From NCBI GenBank assembly GCA_963668535.1, contig OY764867.1:2170001-2234000 (forward strand): 64,000 bases of DNA. Direction: 5' to 3'. The notes under the pieces were generated by a model. The model was not told the DNA's origin. It saw only the letters and a list, made by a program, of their open reading frames with translations, and made no database searches. The position numbers were made by a program, and so were the translations under genes. Positions 1 to 8,397 of this stretch are shown here, piece after piece. The DNA comes from F22 sp963668535 (GTDB lineage Bacteria > Bacteroidota > Bacteroidia > Bacteroidales > Bacteroidaceae). Numbering within the stretch: position 1 is the first letter of the stretch; every line of letters begins with the position of its first letter.

Positions 1-1838
1 ATCGCACGTACACCTCCAGGTGTTGGATAATCACCCGTAAAATACCAGTCGCCCTTGTGGTTAGGGCATGCTTTGTGTAAGCCTTCTATCGATTGATAGA
101 CAATTTGTACGTCGGCCTGCACGTGTGCAGGTTTTAGTAGGTCAACCATCTTGGCCGAGATTTCCTCGGGGGTAAATGGTTTATAGATTTCTCGCACGTA
201 GTTGACCATGCGATTCATCGGATATTCTCGTTGAGCGAGGGACAGTTGGTACACCTCGTTGATGATATGGGTCATGCCGCGTTCTTCCAAGAGGGCGATG
301 GCTGCACGGAAGGCTATAAATTCTTCCATTCGGGCCATGTCGATCCCGTAATAGTCGGGGTAGCGTACTTGGGGTGAGGAACTGACGATGACGATTTTCT
401 TGGGGCCTAGTCGGTCTAGGATACCAATAATACTTTGTTTAAGGGTGGTACCACGTACGATGCTGTCGTCGATGATGACGAGGTTGTCTTCGCCACGTTT
501 GAGGCTACCATAGGTAATGTCATATACGTGGGTCGCTAGGTCGTTGCGGCTATTGCCTTCGGCGATAAAGGTACGTAGCTTGATATCTTTAATGGCTACT
601 TTCTCACTGCGGATGCGCTTGGAGAGGATCTCTTGCAGTTCTTCTTCACTAGGGCTGTGTCCTAGTTCCATAATCTGACGTCCCTTGAGAGTGTTGAGGA
701 AGGTATCAAACCCTGCTAGCATGCCGTAAAAGGCTACTTCGGCGGTGTTGGGCACGTAGGAGAAGACGGTCTTGTCGACTTCAAAATCGATGGATTTCAA
801 AATCGGTTCTACCAATTGCTCACCTAGTGTCTTACGTTCGTGGTAGATATCTACATCCGAACCACGGCTGAAGTAGATGCGTTCAAACGAACAAGGCTTC
901 ACGCCGCGTGGTTCATTGATTTGTTGGGTAGTAATCTCTCCTTGTTTATTGACAAGAAGGGCTTCGCCTGGTTGCAATTCTGTAATCTGGTTGGCACGTA
1001 GATTCATCGCTGTTTGTATCACTGGACGCTCACTGGCCAAAACCATGATTTCGTCGTCATGATAGTAAAATGCAGGACGGATGCCCCATGGATCACGTAG
1101 GGCAAAACTTTCACCACTACCTGTGATGCCGCAGATGACGTATCCGCCATCCCAAATAGGTGAGGCTTTGTGTAGGACGTTGGCCATCTTCATGTCGCGT
1201 TCGATGCGGTGGGTGATGTCCATGCCTTCTAGGCCTTCGGCTTTGCATTGACGGAATACGCGTTCGACTTCTCGGTCTAAGCGGTGACCGATTTGTTCGA
1301 GCAATATATAGGTATCGGCATATTTACGTGGGTGTTGACCGTAGTTGGTGATCTCTTCGAAGATCTTATCTACGTTGGTCATATTGAAGTTGCCACATAG
1401 GCAGAGGTTCTTGGCACGCCAGTTATTACGACGTAGAAATGGATGGACGTAGCTCAACCCTTTTTTACCAGTGGTCGAGTAGCGTAGGTGACCCATATAG
1501 AGTTCGCCAGCAAAAGGGAGATTTTGCTTGGCGTATGTGCTATCGGCTAGGTTTTCGGCAGGGATACCTTTGTAATTCTCGTGTACATGCGAGAAAATCT
1601 CTTGGATGGCACCTGCACCTTCGGCACGTTCACGAAACATGTACTCCTCGCCTGGGTTGGCGCGAAGCTTTACGCAGGCTAGACCAGCGCCTTCTTGTCC
1701 GCGGTTGTGCTGCTTCTCCATCAAGAGGTACAGCTTATTAAGACCATACATCCATGTACCGTATTTCTCTTGATAATATTCTAGTGGTTTGAGCAAGCGA
1801 ATCATCGCTACTCCACACTCATGTTTTAGTTGTTCCAT
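1..1838 (-). CDS. purF: Amidophosphoribosyltransferase (PurF-type, long form), C-terminus cut by window edge
   Basis: Translated by eye from the complement, starting at the ATG at 1838 and staying open to position 1 (612 codons seen). The start MEQLKHECGVAMI places a class II glutamine amidotransferase nucleophile at Cys8 behind a short leader, as in other PurF-like enzymes. The PRPP-binding loop IIDDSIVRGTTLKQS lies near 430-490. The family transfers the glutamine amide to PRPP, the first step of purine synthesis in the cytoplasm. The protein is much longer than E. coli PurF (about 505 aa) because of insertions in the N-terminal half; this long form occurs in Bacteroidales beside a normal-length PurF, so it may be a paralogue with a different setting or role. 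It follows a structured leader with a terminator-like hairpin. Confidence 0.85.
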   Translation of the reverse strand, partial: MEQLKHECGVAMIRLLKPLEYYQEKYGTWMYGLNKLYLLMEKQHNRGQEGAGLACVKLRANPGEEYMFRERAEGAGAIQEIFSHVHENYKGIPAENLADSTYAKQNLPFAGELYMGHLRYSTTGKKGLSYVHPFLRRNNWRAKNLCLCGNFNMTNVDKIFEEITNYGQHPRKYADTYILLEQIGHRLDREVERVFRQCKAEGLEGMDITHRIERDMKMANVLHKASPIWDGGYVICGITGSGESFALRDPWGIRPAFYYHDDEIMVLASERPVIQTAMNLRANQITELQPGEALLVNKQGEITTQQINEPRGVKPCSFERIYFSRGSDVDIYHERKTLGEQLVEPILKSIDFEVDKTVFSYVPNTAEVAFYGMLAGFDTFLNTLKGRQIMELGHSPSEEELQEILSKRIRSEKVAIKDIKLRTFIAEGNSRNDLATHVYDITYGSLKRGEDNLVIIDDSIVRGTTLKQSIIGILDRLGPKKIVIVSSSPQVRYPDYYGIDMARMEEFIAFRAAIALLEERGMTHIINEVYQLSLAQREYPMNRMVNYVREIYKPFTPEEISAKMVDLLKPAHVQADVQIVYQSIEGLHKACPNHKGDWYFTGDYPTPGGVRA

Positions 1839-1841
1839 AAC

Positions 1842-2036
1842 TTAAAAGAAAACAGGCACAACTGCCCAAGCAGTTGCACCTGTATATATTGTACATAATA
1901 ACTCGCAAATATATGTAAAGAAACACATAAAACAATTGGCGTCAGTAGAGCCAATATTCCCAGAAGCCCAAAAAGCCTGAGCCTGTGGGCTCCAACTATT
2001 TGTTTGGATAGTATGATAAGTATAACACTTTTTCAT
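1842..2036 (-). other. Leader ORF of 64 codons upstream of purF (possible leader peptide)
   Basis: An open frame beginning MKKCYTYH starts about 52 nt downstream of a TATATTTG promoter box and stops 3 nt before the purF ATG. It is preceded by an A-rich stretch and ACAAGG, so it could be translated. The predicted peptide is rich in Trp, Cys and aromatic residues and resembles no family I know. Its 3' part encodes the hairpin at 1852-1883. It may therefore be a leader peptide whose translation disturbs that hairpin, or an open frame that arises by chance within a structured RNA. I cannot decide between these. Confidence 0.3.
1846..1883 (-). promoter_or_regulatory. Terminator-like hairpin (putative attenuator) before purF
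   Basis: On the minus strand two 14-nt arms (1870-1883 and 1852-1865) pair completely around a UUGG loop if two G-U wobbles are allowed; the plus strand would have two C-A mismatches, so the structure belongs to the purF transcript. It is followed by UUUUCUUUU and then the purF ATG. An ACAGGC segment near 1980-1985, inside a smaller hairpin, can pair with the GCCUGU of the 3' arm, so an antiterminator fold is possible. The ligand or signal is unknown. Confidence 0.5.
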
Positions 2037-2087
2037 CCTTGTGGGTGTTTAATTTTTGATCCTTACTTTGTTCTTGTTTTTCGGGTG

Positions 2088-2095
2088 CAAATATA
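2088..2095 (-). promoter_or_regulatory. Promoter -7 box (TATATTTG) for the purF leader
   Basis: The Bacteroidota -7 consensus TAnnTTTG is matched exactly on the minus strand. No clear -33 TTTG at 19 nt was found. The transcript would carry a leader of about 245 nt before purF. The remaining stretch to the end of mazG (2096-2285) is AT-rich and shows no gene or strong hairpin. Confidence 0.5.
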
Positions 2096-2285
2096 GAGAA
2101 AAGTTTTGACATAGTAATGTAACAAACTGATTTTTTGCCCCCTTTCGTCGCTTTTTTTATGTGGTGTCATGATTTTGTTTTTTTCTATTCTTTTCTTGTG
2201 TTAAAATGCTAAGAGAGTATAAACAAAATCGACAACTAATGGGTAGGCATGCGACTCAAATACACGCATCGTTGACGAATAGATG

Positions 2286-3080
2286 TTAACTGTTGCGTTG
2301 CACTTGTTTGGCCTCTTCCCAGTACACGTCCATTTCTGCCAAAGTCATATCTTTTAGGTGTTTGCCTTGTTTGATGGTTTTCTCTTCAAGATAGTTGAAT
2401 CGTTGGATAAATTTCTGATTGGTTAGTTCGAGGGCGTTTTCTGGATTGATGCCATATAGGCGTCCAGCGTTGATGATGCTGAACAGCAAATCGCCATATT
2501 CTTCTTTGGCTTTTTGGGCATCCATGGCCGCGATCTCTGTTTGCAGTTCCTCAAACTCTTCCTGTACTTTATCCCATACTTGGGCTTTCTCTTTCCAATC
2601 GAAACCGACATTGCGGGCTTTGTCTTGGATGCGGTAGGCTTTAATGAGGGCAGGCAGTCCAGATGGGACGCCACTTAGTACGCTTTTGTTGCCATCTTTT
2701 TCTTTGAGTTTGATCTGTTCCCAGGTCTTGCTCACTTCGGCGGCTGTTTCGGCTTTTGCTTCGCCAAAGACGTGTGGGTGGCGGAAGATGAGTTTATCGC
2801 AGAGTTTATCGCAGACGTCTTTGATATCGAAATCGCCTTTCTCGCTACCAATCTTGGCATAGAAGATGATGTGTAGGAGGACGTCGCCTAGTTCTTTGGT
2901 GATCTCGTTGGTGTCCTCTTTTAATAGGGCTTCGGTGAGTTCGTAGGTCTCTTCTATGGTGTTGGGACGTAGGCTTTCGAAGGTTTGCTTACGATCCCAT
3001 GGACATTTTTCGCGTAGTTCATCGAGGATGTCTAGAAGGCGGCCGAAGGCGGCCATTTGTTCTTGTCTTGTTGATGTCAT
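2286..3080 (-). CDS. mazG: Nucleoside triphosphate pyrophosphohydrolase MazG
   Basis: The 264-residue protein has the usual length of full MazG. Two MazG helical domains are visible: the first with EETYELTEAL and ELGDVLLHIIF (about residues 42-72), the second with EFEELQTEI and EEYGDLLFSIINAG (about 175-207). These acidic helices bind Mg2+ and hydrolyse NTPs to NMP and pyrophosphate, cleaning damaged or excess nucleotides and, in E. coli, lowering ppGpp after MazEF action. It lies 28 nt downstream of nhaD on the same strand and may be co-transcribed with it; the spacer is AT-only sequence with no terminator. Confidence 0.92.
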   Translation of the reverse strand: MTSTRQEQMAAFGRLLDILDELREKCPWDRKQTFESLRPNTIEETYELTEALLKEDTNEITKELGDVLLHIIFYAKIGSEKGDFDIKDVCDKLCDKLIFRHPHVFGEAKAETAAEVSKTWEQIKLKEKDGNKSVLSGVPSGLPALIKAYRIQDKARNVGFDWKEKAQVWDKVQEEFEELQTEIAAMDAQKAKEEYGDLLFSIINAGRLYGINPENALELTNQKFIQRFNYLEEKTIKQGKHLKDMTLAEMDVYWEEAKQVQRNS

Positions 3081-3108
3081 ATATATTATATAATATAGTT
3101 ATTCTGAT

Positions 3109-4542
3109 TTAATGAATGGTGAGGAGCATTTCTTGGGCAAAGAAAACAGCAATTCCTGCTAGATATCCAATAAGGATAAATAGCGAGAAGCTCTTGAGGT
3201 ACCAGTTGAAAGTCATTTTTTCTAGACCCATTACGACCACACCTGCGGCGCTACCTATTATTAATATACTACCTCCTACGCCGGCGCAGTAGGCGAGTAG
3301 TTGCCAAAAAGCCCCATCTTGCACAAATAAGCTCATAAAGGTAGGGTCGGCGCTATTGGCCAGTTCGGTAGCGGTAGGGATGGCGTACATCCCCATGGCA
3401 GCGGCTACCAAGGGCACGTTATCTACGATGGATGAGAAGATGCCTATTAGGCCGTTGATGATATATATATTATGTAGGTGCTCATTGAGTTGGGTGGCTG
3501 CATAATCCAAGATGCCAGATACTTGAAGGGCAGCTACGGCGAGCAGGATGCCTAGGAAGAACAGGATGGTCGACATGTCGATATGGCTAAGGACACGGCT
3601 CACGCGGTTTTGCTTGTGTTCTTCGATATCGACGTGTTTGGTGTACACTATTTCGGTGTAGACCCATAGCACACCTAAGACGAGCAGGATGCCCATAAAA
3701 GGTGGTAGCCCCGATATGCTTTTGCAGATGGGCACAAATAGGAGTCCGCAGACTCCAAGTATAAGGACTAGTAGGCGCTGTCTTTCGGGGAGCTGATCGT
3801 AGAAACGACCGCTATTATCGGGCATGGAGTGGGCGTCGACGACCCCGCGTAGGCGATAATGAATGAATAGTAGGGGAACGATCATGGCGGTCAGTGAAGG
3901 GAGGAATACGTGGCTGACGGTGGGGAGGGTGCTGATATCTCCTTTGACCCATAGCATGATGGTGGTGACATCACCAATGGGTGACCAAGCACCTCCTGCA
4001 TTGGCGGACAGAATAATGACACCACATATCCACCAGCGGATTTCTTTATGGGCCACAATCTTGCGGGCTAGCATGACCATGACGATGCTGGTTGTGAGGT
4101 TATCGAGTAGGGCGGAAAGGAAAAAGCTTAAGAAGCCAATGACCCACACTAAAATGCGGATGTTGCGGGTGGTGATGTGTTGGGTGATAAAGTTGAATCC
4201 TCCATGGTGGTCAATGAGTTCAACGACGGTCATCGCTCCAAGTAGGAAGAAGAGGGTTTCACTGACATCGCCTAAGTGTTCGAGCAATAGTCGATCGACT
4301 AGGAAGCGAATGCTCTGCATATCTACGGATAGTTGGGCGACACTGGGGTTCTCTAGGAGGTATCGGTTGAATGCTTCGGTATTGAATAGGGAGGTTACAT
4401 CGGTAGCAAACAATAGGACGATGGCCCATAGGATGCTGGCTAGTAGTAAAGCAATGGCGCTTTTGTTGACTTTGGTTACATGTTCGATGGCTATCAAAAT
4501 GTATCCAAAAAGAAAAATAGATATAAGGATGGTCCACATCAT
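3109..4542 (-). CDS. nhaD: Na+/H+ antiporter NhaD
   Basis: A 477-residue membrane protein with about 12-13 hydrophobic segments. It matches the NhaD/ArsB-like ion transporter superfamily: the segment with LLDNLTTSIVMVMLARK and the later SIVDNVPLVAAAMGMY carry the paired Asp-Asn motifs in broken helices, one in each structural half. NhaD exchanges cytoplasmic Na+ or Li+ for H+ at the inner membrane and supports growth in salt. A short hydrophilic loop (about 275-320) divides the two halves. It is followed at 28 nt by mazG and preceded by the lepA terminator, so it probably has its own promoter in 4543-4610, where I see no clean TAnnTTTG box. Confidence 0.9.
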   Translation of the reverse strand: MMWTILISIFLFGYILIAIEHVTKVNKSAIALLLASILWAIVLLFATDVTSLFNTEAFNRYLLENPSVAQLSVDMQSIRFLVDRLLLEHLGDVSETLFFLLGAMTVVELIDHHGGFNFITQHITTRNIRILVWVIGFLSFFLSALLDNLTTSIVMVMLARKIVAHKEIRWWICGVIILSANAGGAWSPIGDVTTIMLWVKGDISTLPTVSHVFLPSLTAMIVPLLFIHYRLRGVVDAHSMPDNSGRFYDQLPERQRLLVLILGVCGLLFVPICKSISGLPPFMGILLVLGVLWVYTEIVYTKHVDIEEHKQNRVSRVLSHIDMSTILFFLGILLAVAALQVSGILDYAATQLNEHLHNIYIINGLIGIFSSIVDNVPLVAAAMGMYAIPTATELANSADPTFMSLFVQDGAFWQLLAYCAGVGGSILIIGSAAGVVVMGLEKMTFNWYLKSFSLFILIGYLAGIAVFFAQEMLLTIH

Positions 4543-4609
4543 AATAGTGTAGTTATTTTAGTTTTTCATGAGGGAGAAACGGGAGTGTGTGAATAGTCTG
4601 TCGTTTCGT

Positions 4610-4657
4610 ATATAAAAAGTGACGATAACCTATGGCAGATGCACTAGGTTATCGTCA
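4610..4657 (-). terminator. Intrinsic terminator of lepA
   Basis: A 13-bp perfect stem (TGACGATAACCTA and its complement, 4620-4657) is followed on the minus strand by CTTTTTAT. It begins 9 nt after the lepA stop codon. Confidence 0.85.
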
Positions 4658-4665
4658 TAGTATCA

Positions 4666-6447
4666 TTAATCGAGTTTAAGGACGGCAAGGAAAGCTTTTT
4701 GTGGAACTTCCACATTGCCCACTTTCTTCATGCGTTTTTTACCTTTCTTCTGTTTCTCGAGTAGTTTACGTTTACGGGAGATATCACCACCATAACATTT
4801 GGCGGTTACATCTTTGCGGACGGCTTTGACTGTTTCACGCGCTATAATCTTGGCCCCAATGGCGGCTTGGATAGCGATGTCAAATTGCTGTCTTGGGATG
4901 AGCTCTTTCAGTTTCTCACACATGCGTCTACCCAGAGTTTGGGCATTGTCCACGTGGGTGAGGGTGGAGAGGGCATCGACTGGTTCACCGTTCAATAGCA
5001 CATCTAGTTTGATGAGCTTGGATGGACGGAATTCGGACTGTACGTAATCGAAAGAGGCGTATCCTTTGGAGATGCTCTTGAGTTTATCGTAAAAGTCGAT
5101 CACAATCTCTCCGAGGGGCATGTTGTAGTTGATCTCTACGCGATTACCCATCAGGTAGTCTTGTTTGGTCAATTCGCCACGTTTGCTTAAGCATAGAGTC
5201 ATGATAGGGCCGATGTAGTCGGTACGGGTGATGACAGATGCTTTGATATAGGGCTCCTCGATGCGATCGATTAGGGTTACGTCGGGCATACCGCCTGGGT
5301 TGTGTACTTCGATCATATGGCCCTGCTTATCATATACTTTATACGATACGTTGGGTACGGTGGTGATGACGTTCATATTGAATTCACGATCCAAACGTTC
5401 TTGGATAATTTCCATATGAAGGAGTCCAAGGAAACCGCAACGGAATCCAAATCCTAGGGCTAGGGATGACTCTGGACTGAAGGTTAAAGAGGCATCGTTT
5501 AGTTGGAGCTTTTCCAAGGAAGCACGAAGGTCTTCAAAGTCTTCGGCGTCAATAGGATATACGCCGGCAAAGACCATGGGCTTGACTTCTTCAAAACCAG
5601 CGATGGCCGATGTACATGGGCGTTCGATGTGGGTGATGGTATCCCCCACTTTGACTTCATTGCTGGTCTTAATACCCGAGATGATATAACCGACGTCACC
5701 TGTGTGCAGTTCGTTGCGTGGAGACATGGCCATCTTTAAGACACCGATTTCATCGGCATCGTATTCTTTACCTGTATTGAAGAATTTGACTTTGTCTCCC
5801 TTCTTGATGCTTCCGTTGAGAATCTTGAAGTAGGCAATGATTCCACGGAAGGAGTTGAATACGGAGTCGAAGATCATGGCTTGAAGCGGTGCTTCTGGAT
5901 CGCCTGTTGGAGCAGGAATACGTTTGATAACGGCTTCCAAAATCTCGTCTACACCCATTCCTGTCTTACCTGAAGCACGGATGATGTCTTCACGATCACA
6001 ACCGAGGAGGTCAACGATTTCGTCTTCTACTTCTTCGGGATTGGCGCTGTCCATATCGCACTTGTTGATCACGGGAATGATCTCTAGGTCGTGCTCGATG
6101 GCCATATATAGATTGGAGATTGTTTGGGCTTGGACACCTTGTGAAGCATCAACGACCAATAAGGCACCTTCGCAGGCAGCAATGGAGCGGGATACTTCGT
6201 AGCTGAAATCGACGTGTCCTGGAGTATCTATCAGATTGAGGATATAGGTCTGGTCTTCAAAGGTGTGTTCCATTTGAATGGCGTGGCTCTTAATGGTGAT
6301 ACCGCGCTCTTTTTCAAGGTCCATATCATCGAGCATCTGACCTCCTGTGACGTCGATCGTCTTGGTCTTTTCGAGCAGGCGATCGGCTAGGGTGGACTTA
6401 CCGTGGTCAATATGGGCGATGATACAAAAGTTTCTAATATGCTTCAT
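4666..6447 (-). CDS. lepA: Translation elongation factor 4 (LepA)
   Basis: The start at 6447 (MKHIRNFCIIAHIDHGKS) gives 593 residues, the normal LepA length; an earlier ATG at 6519 would lie upstream of the promoter box at 6475-6482. GTPase motifs are complete: AHIDHGKSTL (G1), RGITI (G2), DTPGHVDF (G3) and NKCD (G4). The LepA-specific C-terminal domain is present, ending in the basic GKKRMKKVGNVEVPQKAF. It back-translocates or remodels stalled ribosomes and is a near-universal bacterial protein. In Bacteroidota it is usually a single-gene transcription unit, which fits the flanking promoter and terminator. Confidence 0.96.
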   Translation of the reverse strand: MKHIRNFCIIAHIDHGKSTLADRLLEKTKTIDVTGGQMLDDMDLEKERGITIKSHAIQMEHTFEDQTYILNLIDTPGHVDFSYEVSRSIAACEGALLVVDASQGVQAQTISNLYMAIEHDLEIIPVINKCDMDSANPEEVEDEIVDLLGCDREDIIRASGKTGMGVDEILEAVIKRIPAPTGDPEAPLQAMIFDSVFNSFRGIIAYFKILNGSIKKGDKVKFFNTGKEYDADEIGVLKMAMSPRNELHTGDVGYIISGIKTSNEVKVGDTITHIERPCTSAIAGFEEVKPMVFAGVYPIDAEDFEDLRASLEKLQLNDASLTFSPESSLALGFGFRCGFLGLLHMEIIQERLDREFNMNVITTVPNVSYKVYDKQGHMIEVHNPGGMPDVTLIDRIEEPYIKASVITRTDYIGPIMTLCLSKRGELTKQDYLMGNRVEINYNMPLGEIVIDFYDKLKSISKGYASFDYVQSEFRPSKLIKLDVLLNGEPVDALSTLTHVDNAQTLGRRMCEKLKELIPRQQFDIAIQAAIGAKIIARETVKAVRKDVTAKCYGGDISRKRKLLEKQKKGKKRMKKVGNVEVPQKAFLAVLKLD

Positions 6448-6474
6448 ATATATAATCTTTCTTCTTTTAGTCCA

Positions 6475-6482
6475 CAAATATA
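6475..6482 (-). promoter_or_regulatory. Promoter -7 box (TATATTTG) for lepA
   Basis: Exact TAnnTTTG on the minus strand, 28 nt before the chosen lepA ATG. It supports that start over the ATG at 6519. Confidence 0.55.
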
Positions 6483-6517
6483 CGGCTAAATTGTTAGAAG
6501 TCCTTGAGTATGGAGCC

Positions 6518-6565
6518 AAAAAAAAGTGTTATTTACTCCCGAAATGAGAGGATAACACTTTTTTT
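6518..6565 (-). terminator. Terminator behind the winged-helix gene
   Basis: A-run, AGTGTTAT, 19-nt loop, ATAACACT, T-run. The symmetric structure ends transcription coming from the small gene at 6588-6788 before it reaches lepA. Confidence 0.75.
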
Positions 6566-6587
6566 ACGATTAGTGAGTCGTGGATGT

Positions 6588-6788
6588 CTAAACTAATTTG
6601 ATAAATGGTTCGTCTTTTACTTCAGTGACTTCGATTTTTTCTTCACGAAGTAACCAACCTAGACCTAGATACAAGTCGTTATAAATAAGCTTGCTTTCTT
6701 TCTTTAGATCTTTAAGTGACATCCCTTTTGTTCCGTTTAGTGTCTCCCAGATTTTACCTGCAGTGACACCCGCTTTTTCTTTAAACAT
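6588..6788 (-). CDS. Small winged helix-turn-helix protein (DUF2582-like)
   Basis: A 66-residue protein with GVTAGKIWETLNG, KGMSLKDLKKES and GWLLREEKIEVTE, the pattern of a single winged helix (helix, recognition-type helix, two-strand wing). Small proteins of this kind are widespread in Bacteroidota and are annotated as winged HTH, DUF2582. The fold suggests nucleic-acid binding, but no target or function is established. It is monocistronic: a TATTTTTG box lies upstream at 6884-6891 and a terminator directly follows. Confidence 0.8.
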   Translation of the reverse strand: MFKEKAGVTAGKIWETLNGTKGMSLKDLKKESKLIYNDLYLGLGWLLREEKIEVTEVKDEPFIKLV

Positions 6789-6883
6789 AATACTTTGTTT
6801 GTTTTAGTGAGACAATTCAATAGAGTTTGAGGTTGTGCGTTTTTTTTATTCATACATTTGGACAACCATTCTACCTTTGAACA

Positions 6884-6891
6884 CAAAAATA
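6884..6891 (-). promoter_or_regulatory. Promoter -7 box (TATTTTTG) for the winged-helix gene
   Basis: Matches TAnnTTTG on the minus strand and gives a leader of about 90 nt. The rest of 6789-6986 is AT-rich and shows no other gene. Confidence 0.4.
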
Positions 6892-6986
6892 AATAAAAAA
6901 GCGAGTATCACAATGATTTTTACTAGAAAAATGTGGATATACTCTAAAAATGTCGCTAAAAACACAAAATTAGAAACATTTTTGAC

Positions 6987-8252
6987 TTATTTGCTTGTAT
7001 CAGGGAGAATCAGATTAAGAAAAACGCCCACAACGGCTCCTAAACCGATGCCATTTAAGCTAAATTCACCTGCTTGCAAGACGGCACCACCGATGCCGAC
7101 AGTCAAGATTAAGGAGGCGATGATGACATTTCTGGTCTTATTCATATCCACGCAATTGTTGATCAGATTGGTGAATCCTGCTGAGGCAATAGTCCCAAAT
7201 AATAGGAGCATGACGCCTCCAAGGATGGCTTGGGGGATGCTGCCTAGAATGGCGCTTACTTTTCCTATCATGGAGAAGATAACGGCTGTGATGGCGGCAA
7301 TACGCATCACTACGGGTAGGGTGATCTTGGTCAATGACATGGCGCCTGTAACTTCTGAATAGGTCGTTACGGGAGGGCCCCCTAGTAATCCTGCGACCGC
7401 ACAAGCTAGTCCATCACCAAGGAGAGTACGGTGTAGACCAGGATCTTCGACAAAGTTTTTCTTGGCTACTGTGTTGACTACGTAGATGTCTCCGATATGT
7501 TCAATCACTGGGGCGATGGCTACGGGGATCATGTAGACTATGGCTTCCCATCTAAAGGCAATGGGTTGTAGTTTGGGGAGGGCAAACCAGTTGGCTGCTT
7601 TGATGGCTTCTAGTTTGCTCACACCATCCGTGACAAATAGTTCTGGAAAGAATATCAAGGCGCATATATAGCCTACTAATATGGCGGCAAAGATAGGAAT
7701 CAGTTTGAGTAGCCCTTTGGCAAACATGGTGACCACGATGGCTGTGCCTAGGGCGATAAGGGCTAGGGGCCAACACGTTTTGGCCATATCGACGCCGTTG
7801 TGGGCCAGACTTAACCCGATGAGCATAATGACGGGGCCTACCACGATAGGGGGAAAGAGTTTATTGATAAAGGAGATACCTTGCCATTTGACGAGGGCGG
7901 CCATGGCGAAGTAGACGAGGGCCACTCCGGTAAGTCCTCCTAGGGTGCCTGGCATGCCGTACATCTTGGTGGCGGCTACAATGGGGGCTATAAAGGCGAA
8001 ACTGGAACCTAAAAAAATCGGCACCTTGCCCTTTGTTACTAAGTGAAAGAGTAAAGTACCGATACCGGCTGTAAATAATGCTGTACTAGGATCTAGCCCA
8101 ACGAGTAGGGGAACTAATACGGTAGCTCCAAAAGCGACGAATAGGAATTGAATCCCTACGATGACTTTCTTGGTCGGGGATAGATTGTGAACGACACTGG
8201 TCGGGGACGAACTCCCCGATTCTTGAATAATTGTTTTTTTGTTTGTTTCCAT
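6987..8252 (-). CDS. uraA: Uracil/xanthine:cation symporter (UraA/NCS2 family)
   Basis: A 421-residue NCS2 (nucleobase-ascorbate transporter) protein with about 14 hydrophobic segments. Recognisable segments are FVAFGATVLVPLLVGLDPS (TM1), FLGSSFAFIAPI (TM3), the substrate-site region VIEHIGDIYVVN and GGPPVTTYSEVTGAMS. The Glu in AVIEHIGD and the Glu in TYSEVTGAM correspond to the uracil-contacting acidic residues of UraA. It imports uracil, possibly xanthine, with protons across the inner membrane for pyrimidine salvage. A short hydrophilic N-terminus (about 25 residues) precedes TM1. The promoter box CAAAGATA (complement TATCTTTG) is at 8285-8292. Confidence 0.9.
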   Translation of the reverse strand: METNKKTIIQESGSSSPTSVVHNLSPTKKVIVGIQFLFVAFGATVLVPLLVGLDPSTALFTAGIGTLLFHLVTKGKVPIFLGSSFAFIAPIVAATKMYGMPGTLGGLTGVALVYFAMAALVKWQGISFINKLFPPIVVGPVIMLIGLSLAHNGVDMAKTCWPLALIALGTAIVVTMFAKGLLKLIPIFAAILVGYICALIFFPELFVTDGVSKLEAIKAANWFALPKLQPIAFRWEAIVYMIPVAIAPVIEHIGDIYVVNTVAKKNFVEDPGLHRTLLGDGLACAVAGLLGGPPVTTYSEVTGAMSLTKITLPVVMRIAAITAVIFSMIGKVSAILGSIPQAILGGVMLLLFGTIASAGFTNLINNCVDMNKTRNVIIASLILTVGIGGAVLQAGEFSLNGIGLGAVVGVFLNLILPDTSK

Positions 8253-8284
8253 GTGGCAATATATTGCTTCTATATTATGTGGGG

Positions 8285-8292
8285 CAAAGATA
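8285..8292 (-). promoter_or_regulatory. Promoter -7 box (TATCTTTG) for uraA
   Basis: Exact TAnnTTTG on the minus strand, 33 nt upstream of the uraA ATG. A separate plus-strand box TAATTTTG at 8346-8353 probably serves glgB, so the two genes diverge from this gap. Confidence 0.55.
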
Positions 8293-8345
8293 GTGAATTC
8301 TGTAAAAAAAAAGAGGGATGTGTTGGGTAAACTGGTAGAAACTTC

Positions 8346-8353
8346 TAATTTTG
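8346..8353 (+). promoter_or_regulatory. Promoter -7 box (TAATTTTG) for glgB
   Basis: Matches TAnnTTTG on the plus strand, 45 nt upstream of the glgB ATG. No convincing -33 element was located. Confidence 0.45.
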
Positions 8354-8397
8354 TAGCTGTTGATGCTATTTAGATATAATTATAAAAACGTATTTCC

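Noticed and set aside
6872..6879. TACCTTTG on the plus strand upstream of the winged-helix gene
   Set aside because: It points into the antisense of uraA, where no plus-strand gene exists, so it is probably a chance match.
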